The position numbers were made by a program, and so were the translations under genes. A stretch of 64,000 nucleotides of DNA from Xiphydria camelus (Eukaryota > Arthropoda > Insecta > Hymenoptera > Xiphydriidae). This document shows, piece by piece, positions 21,728 through 32,285 of the stretch; within the stretch, counting starts at the first letter, position 1; each line of letters starts with the position of its first letter. The stretch is taken from assembly GCA_963678675.1 (NCBI GenBank), contig OY783200.1, positions 7,700,501-7,764,500 of the forward strand. The letters are read 5' to 3'. Below the pieces are notes generated by a model. The model was not told the origin of the DNA and made no database searches. It saw only the letters and a program-made list of their open reading frames with translations.

Positions 21728-21945
21728 TACACCCGTGCTCACGGATTCTGTCGCTTGTGACTTTTCAAAATGTCATATTTAAATATACCAAAAGATGAAT
21801 AATTAATTATTATGCTTTCATTAACCAGGGCAAGCGTCACTGTAGCTAATGAAAGTATGAGATTTAATCGTTCATTAGCAGGTACGTTTAAAAATTGCAT
21901 TTTAAAAAGTCACCAGCGACAGAATCCGTGGCCCCGGTACCTACT
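21728..21945. mobile_element. about 215-bp MITE, copy 2
   Basis: Same family as 21176-21375. CACGGATTCTGTCGCTTGTG on the left pairs with CACCAGCGACAGAATCCGTG on the right. GGTACCTAC flanks both sides, a possible 9-bp duplication or chance. Confidence 0.7.
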
Positions 21946-22437
21946 TAAAATAATTTTAGGAACAATGTTTCTGTTAGGTACCTACTTGCTAGTCTGTTGC
22001 TAGTCCTTAGATGCACAAATATTTTTGAAACTGTACACAAATGCAGTATAATTCATTTGTAAAATGCCACAATGTTAACTGTGATCAAAGTACAGAAGAA
22101 TTTTTTAGTTTTTTATAACTTTGTTGTCTTTCTTTTTACCCTTAATGTCTTAAAATTACCATTCCATCCGAAATTTATTAGATAGTTCAACAAAGAAAGC
22201 TTGTCACAAATTTACCCACAGGTGTCTCATATTTCCCCAAACCTGAGGGTAAAAATGAGACACAATTTTTACTACATATCACTTTTGAATTGTAATATTC
22301 TGTCAAAATTATTAAAAAATCAATCACATAATGTGAATATGAATACATACGCTTAATATTCTGTTTGTAAATATAATAGCCACTTCAGAAAATTGGAAGT
22401 TTGAAAATCCGTCTCATTTTTAGCCCCCTTGACCCTA

Positions 22438-22612
22438 CAGAACCGCTTGCAGCTTCCGAAGTTTCACTTTCACTGTCGCTATCTACCCTAACTCTTCGTC
22501 TCTTCACACTTCTTACTTCGTCACTATCACTATCTTCGTCACTATATTCCGAACTCGATTCGTCCTTACTCGCAAAATCGAAATCGTCCGAGCTTGAACT
22601 GATCCGATCCAT
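22438..22612 (-). pseudogene. acidic N-terminus, possibly of a piggyBac transposase
   Basis: Read from ATG 22612 leftwards: MDRISSSSDDFDFASKDESS, then a D/E/S-rich run, then the basic KRRRVRV, then another acidic run. It is cut off where the TA-flanked element at 21047-22435 inserted. Acid-rich starts of this kind are usual in piggyBac transposases, but composition alone also fits other proteins. No core domain remains in the window. Confidence 0.4.
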
Positions 22613-23301
22613 ATTTTATGGGGCACAAAAACTTTTCTCTTATTCTCACTGCCGCGACTATTTCAAGCGAATGCAAAGTTAACCCTCCATTAGTCGCGCG
22701 TGTATCAAATTGATACATGTGTGGCTTTGCTTTACGCAGATTTCTTAGAAATGCAAAAAGTTACGATATTCAAATTCTTAGTAATTGTCTGCAGATGTGT
22801 TTCAAACAACTTCGTGGAATTACAAGCCCCGCCCATCAGTGACAGAGCCTCTAGCTACCTAAAAGGGACGAGTGGTGGTAGTATTTGTATCAGTTTGATA
22901 CACGTGCGACTCAATGTGTTTGTTTTGTGGAATCAGTTTCAGTTACGTTCATTGCGACCTAAGTAGTTAAAACAAATTTGTGAAGCTTTTAGACAGTGGT
23001 TTGTGTGTTTTTTAATTGAACTGAATATTCCAATTTAACACGTTGAATGCCAAGCCAGTTTTACAGTAATTGCCCGTGGCGCCACGATGAATTTTCTATT
23101 ATGCGATACATAGGTATAATTTCCTTCAGTGTGTATAATTATAAATGTAATTATTTGTAATATATACACTTTGATAAGTATGCTTGACTTTTTTTATTAT
23201 AATGCACATTTTGAATCATTAGAATATTTCTTTTCAGGAAAATGCACCGCCTTTTAAGATGTATCAATTTGATACAAACGCGACTACCTGCGTTACGTAT
23301 A

Positions 23302-26063
23302 GGGGAAAGTGGGGTAATATTGCGCAGTGAGATAATATTGCGCATCACAAAACAAAAGAAACGAATAGCGTAAAGTGAAATCTGGCAACGCGTAGGTTAT
23401 TCCGTATCGGTGGCAACCATGTTCAAAACGTCTCAGCTCACCGAGAGTATTTAGTTGGCCGCAGTAAATCGAAGTGTGCGTGTACGAGTTTTCGTTATAA
23501 TTTTCAATGCTTACGAAATAAGCGAGGTACGTGTAGATTTTAAAACCATCGGTTTTTCCTGTGTACAAATATTTTCTAGCATATTTCGGGGATCTATCCC
23601 TGTATGTTTGCTTTTTGTTTTCATACGTAAATAACGGAATTGTGGTTAGAAAACAAAACCAAGGTCGATGTGGGGTAATATTGCGCAATGCGTTATATTA
23701 CCCCACTGTGCGCGATATTGCCCCACAACAATGATTTCATTTTTTTTATTATTTCAGATGGTTAGAAACTACCAAAGAAAGACTCAAAGACAGAGCTGGA
23801 CCATTGAACAGCGTAATAATTCTTTGGCTGCTATAGGTTCAGGTGTTAAAATACGTGAGGCTTCAAGAAATTTTGACATTCCCGAATCAACACTGCGCCA
23901 CCATATAAAATCTACAGGGTTTGCAGAACCTGGGTCAGAAGTTGACCGCTTGGGGAGGAAACCTCTTTTTACGAAACCACAAGAAGAAGAGTTAGCCAAT
24001 CATGTCATGAAGTTGGCAAATTTGTTTTATGGTGTAACTCCACGAGAGTTGAGAAGAATAGCATTTGACTTCGCAGAAGCTAGTCACCTACCTCATAAGT
24101 TCAACAAGGAATCTAAGCTAGCCGGCAAAGATTGGCTGTCATGTTTTATCAAGAGAAATCCCCAGCTGAGACTTCGACAACCAGAAGGTACAAGTCTGAA
24201 CCGTATATCCTCATTTAATGCCGAAGCTGTTGGGATTTTTTTCAAAAACCTAGAGAAAGTTTTGACCAAGTTTAAATTTAATAGCAATCGAATCTTTAAT
24301 GTCGACGAATCTGGTATAACCACTGTCCAGAAAAAACTGGAAAAGTTTATGCGAAAAAAGGATAGAAACAAGTCGGTGTTGCTATTTCAGCCGAACGAGG
24401 TCAAACGATTACTATCTTATGCGCTTTCAGTGCAGCTGGTACATACGTTCCCCCAATGATAATTTATCCGAGAAAATGGATGTCTCCTCAATTAGAAAAA
24501 GACGGCCCAATTGGTTGCGTTTATTCCTGTTCTGACAATGGGTGGCCCAATGATGACTTATTTCTAAAGTGGATAAAACATTTTCAAAACTATGTGAAAG
24601 CTACGGAAGCTGACCCAATTTTACTTATCTTGGACAACCATACAAGTCACATTTTGTTGCCAATTTATAATTTCTGCAGAGGGAACCACATTGTACTCCT
24701 GACAATTCCTCCTCATACATCAAACGCCTTCAGCCTCTTGACCTAACGTTTTTTGGGCCTCTGAAAAAAGCTCTCTTTGCTGTGTATGACTCTCATATGA
24801 TTTCGACTGCACACGAAAGGATTACTGTATATGACGTGGCTCGTTTATTCAATCAAGTATACATGAAGGTAGCAACTATGGAAAAGGGTATCTCAGGATT
24901 CAAAGCTGCAGGGATATTCCCTTTCAACCCAGAAAAGTTTACTAAAGAGGATTTCGCACCAGCTGAAGAATTTCGAGAACTTGTCTTGGATCCAGAAGAA
25001 AGGAACGGAACCTTCAATCCAGCTCCTCCACAGATAGCCTCAACACCTATAGATGCTTTGAAAGCAAAACCTTCAACCTCAGCAGTTGCTACGGAGTCGG
25101 CTCCATCAACGTCTTTAACTATTCAGGAACCCACACCATCGACATCCACAGCAAATTTACCATCATGTTCAGGTGTCAAAATATCAGATCTTGCGCCAAT
25201 TCCCAAGAAAGTAGTTAAGGCAGCGACCAAAAGAAAAACATCAACGAAGCAACAATCCGAAATTTGGACTTCCACACCAATGAAGGCTACTCTCCTGGAA
25301 AAAGAAGCTAAGCGAAAACAGAAAAATGAAAAACGAAACAAAAATCTCAAGCGAAAAGTGTGTGCAGATATAAAGACACAGAAAACAAGCAAAAAGAAAA
25401 TAAAACACATTAAAGAAGACACGTCGGATGATAGTTCTGATTCATCCTTCGTAGATTTCTCTGAGAGCAGCAATTCGGACTACAATGAATTTGCACTTCA
25501 CGAAAATCCTCCTGCAACCAACGAAATATGTGTGGTGTGTGGCGAATTTGGAAAGGATAGGGAGCTTTGGTTTCGTTGCACAAAATGTGCAATATGGGTT
25601 CATTCAGAATGTTCTGGTTGGGAATCAGCTGCAGGGTACACATGCGATGATTGTCGACTAAGCCTAGCCTCCGATCAAAAGAAAGCAGAATCAAAACGTC
25701 GTTTATTTTAGTTTAGAGTTTGGATAACAGAATATCCGATGTATAACTTTGTTAACAAGATTATATTCTCCAATTTTTTGCGTTTTAAAATTTCTTTCTA
25801 TATTTTCTTTATTTATAAAGCTGCGCGATATTACCCCACACGATGCGCGATATTACCCGACATGTGGGGCAATATCGCGAAGTGCAGCTCTTGCGTAATT
25901 TATTATTTTTTTGTGTATTCGATTTTTAAAAAAAATAATCCATATGCTATCATAAAGTAAACTTATTGAATTAACATTTTCCAAGTTTAGAGCATTTTAC
26001 AATAAAAAATGTAGATTTGATAAATGATTCCGCTTAGGTGCGCAATATTACCCCACTTTCCCC
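23302..26063 (+). mobile_element. pogo-type transposon, near complete
   Basis: TA flanks at 23300-23301 and 26064-26065. Inverted ends GGGGAAAGTGGGGTAATATT and its complement, with CGCAATATTACCCC-type cores repeated several times near both ends (about 23331, 23669, 23708, 25825, 25850). Encodes a disrupted transposase. It sits inside the piggyBac-type shell near the shell's right terminus. Confidence 0.92.
23758..25711 (+). pseudogene. pogo-type transposase with PHD finger, two frameshifts
   Basis: The start ATG 23758 directly follows a TTATTATTTCAG acceptor, so a leader intron is likely. Order: psq helix-turn-helix (GVKIREASRNFDIPESTLR), CENP-B-like block (KDWLSCFIKRNPQLRLRQPE), then the DDE_1 core. 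Core Asp positions are NVDESG, LILDNHTSH and a third Asp in the QPLDLT segment near 24735. A lysine-rich linker leads to a C-terminal PHD-type finger (CVVCGEFG, CTKCAIWVHSEC, CDDC). Frameshifts lie at about 24365 and 24730, so the product is broken. Few lesions suggest recent activity. The termini belong to the same element. Confidence 0.9.
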
Positions 26064-26555
26064 TACCCGCGCGCCTAACGGAGGGTTAAGACTAATTACG
26101 TTGAATAAAGGTCCAGATACAAATGCTAGTAAAAAAGCATGCTTATGAGCATGCTTAAAAGAAGCATGCTCTTTTAACTGCTACACTTGCTTGATATAAG
26201 CATGCTACTTTTAAGCGTGCTTCTAAATAAGCATACTTAAAGCAAGCACTCGAATACACATGCTATTTACTAGGAGGCTGTCTGTAGCAGGCAGGCTGTA
26301 ATTCGTGAAAAACTGCAACTAGTGAATATTTGTTATCGCGCTCAGAGATAAAAGAGGAAATATAATTTGTAATGTATGTCACATTCTGAGAAACAGCGAT
26401 TTAATTTTTTATCACGGTCAAATTTGGAAGTAAAATTCCTTGATTCTGTTTATGATTTTCTAGAAATTTGTCAGTTTAGCGATTACTTCGTTCGCTCGAT
26501 CAAAGTTACTTCATATACTGAGAAAAGAGTTTATTTGCAGTTAATAAACGTATAA

Positions 26556-26698
26556 TTGATTACGGCGGAAAAAATATTTTGTTAGGCCAAGTAAATATAA
26601 TATTAATTATTACAATGTCTCTTTCATTCAAACAAAAATAGAGTAATAGCTAATGAATATTTACTTGGCCCAAAGAAACATTTCTTTCGCCATAATCA
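26556..26698. repeat. 143-bp hairpin
   Basis: TTGATTACGGCGGAAAAAAT...AGGCCAAGTAAAT pairs with ATTTACTTGGCCC...TTTCGCCATAATCAA. Probably a small MITE inside the Harbinger-type shell. No clear target duplication. Confidence 0.6.
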
Positions 26699-26924
26699 AG
26701 TACTCTCAGGGAAGAGGTCTAGTTAAATACAAACATATATGGGTGATTCTACTGAAATTGTGATATTTTTGTCCACTATGTTTTTTATCTCTAAACTATT
26801 GATAATCTCGCAATTCCGAATTATTTTCTTATGTAATTATATTATTTAAAGTTTTCAGTCCCAAACTATCCTTACCGACCGTGCTCAAGTCCCAGAAGTA
26901 CATAAAAACAATGATAAATATCAG

Positions 26925-27490
26925 TACCGTGGCATGTCCATTTTCAAGAAATAAATATTTCCGCCACATTTACTACTATTATTTATAGTGCAATTTTTAT
27001 ATCCATAATTAGTATTTAAAAGGGTTCTAGTATCAACAAATTTACGCTAATTAGTCAACTTAATATTTGATTTCAATGCGGTAAACAATGTTTAAAGTTT
27101 GTCCACTACTTTTGAACAAATATGTCACTTTTTATTTTGACTGCGGTGCTAGTGCTTCAAATGTATGAAATACGGCTCAGACGGTCAGATTTCATTTGTT
27201 TAACCTCATATGACATAAATACATCGTTGGTAACCGCTCAAATTATCATCTTTCGGAGTGGAGCAGCTTAATTTATATGAAAAAGGTATGTCATAAAATT
27301 TTCTGTCAGTACCGTGGTATGGGATTTCTTTTCACTACTTCAATGATTTGTTTTGAAAATTTTATATTACACTATATTTAGTGGTCGAAACTTAATTCTC
27401 ACTGGAAATTGCTCTACGACAATTCATTATATAAATAGATTAAATTAACCATGAAATGTCAGTACCGTGGCAGTCAGTACCGTGGCTCAT
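26925..27490 (+). promoter_or_regulatory. four CAGTACCGTGG motifs, candidate protein-binding sites
   Basis: TCAGTACCGTGG occurs near 26922, 27307, 27457 and 27472, the last two in tandem, upstream of the Sola-like gene. The regular sharing of an 11-12 base core in AT-rich sequence is not expected by chance. Transposase binding or a promoter element is inferred. Confidence 0.45.
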
Positions 27491-27559
27491 TTGTAATATT
27501 CTTTGTTAAAACTGGATTCTGTTATTTTATCTCATTAAAATCACAATTTTCTTTTTAAG

Positions 27560-29920
27560 ATGACTCGAGAATATAATTTACGACGGCGAAATCAAACCAT
27601 AACCTCAAAATGTATAACATAAAGCAAACCGACTAAAAATGATGTAAATCGAAAACAACGGCTGCAGAAGAAACGAGAGGCAGAAAGGGCAAGAAGAGCA
27701 AGAATTAAGGAAGATACAGGAAAGTACGAAGAGTATTGCCGAAAGGAACGGAAGAGAAATCAAAAACGAAAATCGGAAGGTAAAATTAAGACTGTTGGTG
27801 TTCTAACTAACAAAGAGAAAAAGATTCGCCGTAATAAACAAAATGAGTGGCAGAGGAATTCTCGGCAGAAAAGGAAAGTGGATTTATCGTCTTCGCGAGG
27901 GAATGATAGTAGAAATAATGCCCTTTCAAAGCAAGCTAAGGTGGGAAAGAAACGAATTAAAAAAAATGTAAGAAAGTGTTATCGTCAGAACGCAAAATTG
28001 ACCGAACAAATTGTAGAGTTGAGGAAGACTGTGGATAAATTGAGAAAAAGAGTTAGCAGGATGAAAAATAAAAAACAACCTACATCACCAAATTCAAAAA
28101 TACAGAAATTTTTGACCGGAAGACATGTGAGCGGTGACATTAAGAAAAGACTTGTTGCGGGTGAAGTTCTTAGTGAACAATTAAGAGTTGCCTACAAGGA
28201 ATCTCACAGTGACAAATTCAAACAAATTCTAGGCAGAGTTTTGTGTGGAAAAATTATTAGAAAGTATCGTCATCTAACTTCTGTGAAGAAACAAATTGCT
28301 GCAGTGGTGTCTTCTAGGGTACGTCCAGATGAAGATCCATTGAAACGTATCCGAAAATCGAGAGGCACATTTGATTTTGTGAAGCAAAAAGTTAAAGAAT
28401 TTTTTGAAGAAAACTCAACAATTGACCCAGGGAAAAAAAATTACAAGAAGATAAATGGCGAAATGGTGTCTAGGCGATATATGAGTGCCAGTATGAAAGA
28501 TTTATACGCGAAGTTCTGTCGTGAAGCTACATTTCAAGTTAGTTACGCTTTTTTTACCAGACATCGACCTTCGTACTGCGTTCAACCCAAAGTCACTGAG
28601 AGAGATACGTGTGCTTGTTTTCTCTGCGAAAATTTTAAGTTATTAGTAAGTGGCTTACACACTGTGAAGATCATCAGAGAAAATTCTACGGACAAAGTTG
28701 TAGCGAGTATTACATGTAATTCAAGTTCAGAGAAATGCCTGTCCAGGATATGTGAAGATTGTTCAACTAGAGAAGTTGACATTAATAAAAAGAATGTCAA
28801 TGGAGAAATATCCTACATGATGTGGGTAACATCTAGGGAGACACGTATCAATGGAAAAACTCAAAAGCCTATCAACGTGACAATCACCACAAAGAAGAAA
28901 ATTACACGCAGCATCGACAAAACCGTGGAATTATTCAAAAATGAATTGAAGTTGTTCATAGCACATGTATATCGCATAGCCCATCAAAGGAATGTTTTGA
29001 AAGAAGTGAGAGAGAATCTAAGCAACGAAGAAATATTTTTCTTAGTTGATTTTAGCCAAAATTACACCAGTAAATACAGCAGTGAAGTACAAGCAGTACA
29101 CTTTGGAGCAAGCAGAGACCAATACACATTACATACGGGTATGATGTATGCTTCAGGCTTTTCCCAAGGCTTTACAACTCTGTCGGAATCTCTGAGACAT
29201 GATCCTGTAGCGATTCTGGTTCATCTAAAGAAAATTCTTGATTTCTATTTTCACAAATTTCCCACTGTAACGAAGCTTCACTTTCAAAGTGATGGTCCGA
29301 CCACGCAGTACAGAAATAAAACAATGTTTTTCCTCATCACACAAGTACTTCCTCAGATTTATCCACAGATCACTCAGATCACATACAATTTCTCAGAGAG
29401 AGGGCATGGAAAAGGACCATCAGATGGAATAGGAGGTAGACTGAAGAAGTCAGCAGACGATCAAGTCAAGTACGGGTATGATATCTGCAATTTTGAAACC
29501 TTCGTTAAAACGCTGCGCACTCAAGTGAAAGGGGTGCACATTGATACAGTGACAACCGAAGAAATCCTTAAAATGAACAACGTGGTGCCCACACAATTGA
29601 AGCCGTTCGTAGGTACTATGAAGATACATCAGTATCGATGGACGAAGGATGATTTAGCCACTGTTCGGTTCAATTCATTAAGTTGTTTTCAATGTCCTCC
29701 ACACATCGTCTGTACTCACTTTTCAATTGGAACAATCAAGTATGATATACCATCGCTTTCCACAAAAAAATATGGAGCTGAAAACTCCACTGAGACAAGC
29801 CAGAAGAAAGTACGAGGTAGGAAAATACAAAATCAGTCTTGTTCTTCAAATAAAGAGGATTTGGCGCCAAGGCAGAGGACTTCTCGAGGGCGTAAAAAGA
29901 AACAAATTGCGACAGAATAG
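27560..29920 (+). CDS. Sola-like transposase, one early in-frame stop
   Basis: The frame is open from the codon after a TAA at 27620-27622 to 29920, and ATG 27560 is in the same frame upstream of that stop. The N-terminal 130 residues are Lys/Arg-rich and probably coiled coil (QNAKLTEQIVELRKTVDKL). Then a Cys cluster (CACFLC, CLSRICEDC), and a catalytic-looking block with FLVDFSQNYTS, LHFQSDGPTTQYRNK and GHGKGPSDGIGGRL, giving Asp candidates D, D and D. The C-terminus has CFQCPPHIVCTH and a basic tail. The order D..., SDGxxxQYRNK, GHGKGxxDxxG is shared with other multi-copy animal TE proteins. The stop at 27620 may be a true lesion, or the start may lie elsewhere or be spliced. Confidence 0.65.
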
Positions 29921-30937
29921 TCTGAGATTGTACCTCAGATACCCCCAATTCAGTCTCTCAGGAGAAGCTCCCGGTGCGCGTTCTTTTATTTTAAGTGTTT
30001 TCAGATTCCTAGTCTATTTTATTTTGTATTTACCTACTTTACTTTTTTCTCCTTTAATTTTCAGAATCCAATGAAAGTAATTCAAATCCTTACACAACTT
30101 TCCACATGTTATCAGGTACCTATTTTCAAGTCCATAATTTATTCTGATTTCCTCACCATTCTCTCTGTATATCACAAAGCGAAAAAACATTTTTCCAATA
30201 GAAGAGAGACCGAGAGAAAAAAGAGTAAGCTAAAGACAAAAAACGGCCGCAGAATTAGCCAGTTATTAAAAAACAAATATTTTTATGGCTGTAAACAGAT
30301 GTAGTCAGTATTTCTAATGAATAAATAATAAAAGAATTATTATAAATAAGCTGATTGTGTCAGATTATTTTTAAAATGATTCCAATTCGATTGACTTACA
30401 ATAAATTATTATTTACAATTCACGAACATTGCTCATTTACGTATTAGTGCTGAAATTTGGGAATTGGGCTATTACTCAGAGGTTTTTGAAGTTGTAGCGC
30501 GACTGCTGCGTGAATCATCACATTTCTACACATATAATCGAAATATCAACCGAAATTGACTCTGGAGGCATGTTCAAAATCGCGAAAAATGAAATTTAAA
30601 ATATCACCATTTCGGTAGAAATACCCATATATATAAGGCAAAAATGTATTTGAGATAAATAGATATTTATTTACAAGGAATAAAAGTATATTTACATTAA
30701 ATTAATGTTTTGCACATCTTTTTAATCGAGTACGAACGTAGTAGAACATTTATCTAATTCAAATAGAGTTTTATTCAATGAGAATAAATTCCTTTTCATC
30801 TCAAATAAATTTTTTATTATGTTCAACTAGACGCGACAGATATAAGCATGCTCATTACCAAACACCGTCTACACTTGCTTATAACCATTCCCTTTTTCAC
30901 CCCCGCCTCAGGAAGCATGCTCGAAAATCAACCGTCG

Positions 30938-30975
30938 CACAGTGGGCTAGATCTGGAAAAATGTGGACAAAAATA
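30938..30975 (+). promoter_or_regulatory. left RSS-like terminus
   Basis: Heptamer CACAGTG (30938-30944), a 22-base spacer, then ACAAAAATA (30967-30975), which resembles the RSS nonamer ACAAAAACC. The V(D)J 23-RSS has the same heptamer and a 23-base spacer. This is where the Transib transposase would bind and cut. Confidence 0.8.
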
Positions 30976-31009
30976 CAAGGGGTCATTCTTTACATTTAAA
31001 ATTTTGCAG

Positions 31010-31350
31010 ACAGCTATTATTTACGTCCCTGATGACGAATCCGTTTCCGCATATTTTAAAAAACAAAATGGCGGTCCAATATATCCAATATATGGCAAAC
31101 CCTCTTGTAGAAAATTATCAATTTTGTATGAAAATGAGGATTATGGATTTTTTTGGGTCATTGATCATAAATCTGTTTTCATATGCTTCAAAATCAAAAT
31201 GGCAGATCCAATATGGCAGACCCTTTCGTGAAAAACGTATCAGATTTTTTAAAAACTGCAGATTATGGATTTTCTTGGGTTGCTAATTTCGAACTCGTTT
31301 TCGTATGTTTTAAAAACAAAATGGCGAATCCAATATGGCGGAACTCCTTA
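31010..31350 (+). repeat. three tandem about 124-bp units in the Transib arm
   Basis: Copies of AAAATGGCNNNTCCAATATNNC recur at about 31069, 31195 and 31318. Each is preceded by a TTTTCGTATGTTTTAAAAACA-like stretch. Mirrored in the right arm (about 41940-42260). Related to 6770-7010. Confidence 0.7.
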
Positions 31351-31517
31351 AAAAAATTTCAGTTTTTCCCAAAACTGATGTCAAACTATGACGGCGTTTT
31401 TGCTTATTTCTCAAAGAGGGAGCCTCAATACATGCTTTATCAAAAGGTAAGATAGGTAGTTGTCAAACCTGCGCGTATGTGACGTACCGAAACTACGTAC
31501 TTTTGACGTTTTCATAT

Positions 31518-31656
31518 TAGGTTCGTTCCAACAAACACGAGAACTGGTTCTGAATTCGACGGAGTGTGCGCAGTTTGACTTCTGGGACGGCTAAGTCAGA
31601 CTGCGCAGACTCCGTTGAGTTCAGAACCAGTTCTCGTGTTAGTTGGAAAACGAATC
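31518..31656. mobile_element. about 140-bp MITE in the left Transib arm
   Basis: TAGGTTCGTTCCAAC...GAACTGGTTCTGAA pairs with TTCAGAACCAGTTC...GTTGGAAAACGAATC. The right arm (about 41770-41785) reads CATATTTACATT straight through, an exact empty site. Confidence 0.8.
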
Positions 31657-32285
31657 TATTTACATTATTCCTTAAGTAAACTCGTTCCTCGTAAAGTGCT
31701 ATTCATTTTGTGTTGAAGTGTGTGACATTAATTTGGCTCAATGGAAGGTGTTCCTGAAGGTAAGTAGTATGTTTGCATATATCTTGACATTTTAAAATAA
31801 TGACCTTTTCTCAGTAAACAAAACAATTAAAAACTGCGATTTACAGCTGTTTTAAAATAACTTATTGGTAGAAATCATTAAAAATAGCTTATCGCCCGCT
31901 ACCGCCCAATCTAGTTTTATATTCATTGCATAGCTAATACCTTATAGAAAAGGAATTTTGGAGAAGTGAGTGCCAAAACTTGACTATTCGAATTTGGCAC
32001 AGCCTGAATCACTACCGCGTGCATTTTAGAGTCTGTGAGAAGTTATGCGAAAAAGAGCGCGGAGCGTATAATCGGTCCTCTTCACACCGGTATCGCGGAA
32101 CTTTACCTAGTTACTTAATAATATATACAGGGTGTTCACGGGGAATAAAAAATTCAATCAAATTCAATTCAAATATATGGTGTTCAAAATATATTACCAT
32201 TTTTTTCGTAAGATTGAAAGTTTATCGATTTATTAGACGAATGAAGAATGTATAATATATAATACACTCACTATACATTTTAAGA

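Larger units (their letters stand above)
21047..22435. mobile_element. pogo-type non-autonomous element (GGGTCAA ends)
   Basis: Flanked by TA at 21045-21046 and 22436-22437. Termini GGGTCAACGGAGCTAAAAAT and the complement of GGGTCAAGGGGGCTAAAAAT. The motif GGTAAAAATGAGAC recurs near both ends (about 21088, 21659 and 22250). The architecture matches the pogo element at 23302-26063 (TA site, G-run, repeated terminal core). No transposase inside. Two MITEs of one family sit within it. Confidence 0.75.
22679..26089. mobile_element. piggyBac-type non-autonomous shell
   Basis: TTAA at 22679-22682 and 26086-26089. Inverted ends CCCTCCATTAGTCGCGCG and the complement of CCCTCCGTTAGGCGCGCG. Without the pogo insert the shell is about 640 bp. 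It carries three 15-bp palindromes of the form GTATCANNTTGATAC (22702-22716, 22887-22901, 23261-23275). No transposase of its own. Confidence 0.8.
26741..30626 (+). mobile_element. Sola-like DNA transposon A (family tentative)
   Basis: Inverted ends GGGTGATTCTACTGAAATTG and the complement of GGGTATTTCTACCGAAATGG. ATAT lies on both sides (26737-26740 and 30627-30630), consistent with a 4-bp duplication, although the flank is AT-repetitive. It encodes a 680+ codon protein. Four copies of CAGTACCGTGG lie in the 5' part. A 4-bp duplication and an Asp-based core suggest Sola, but I cannot verify the superfamily without a search. Confidence 0.55.

Noticed and set aside
22401..22682. 93-codon Ser/Leu-rich plus-strand frame
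   Set aside because: Complement of the acidic minus-strand frame at 22438-22612. The repeated SLSL pattern is an antisense shadow.
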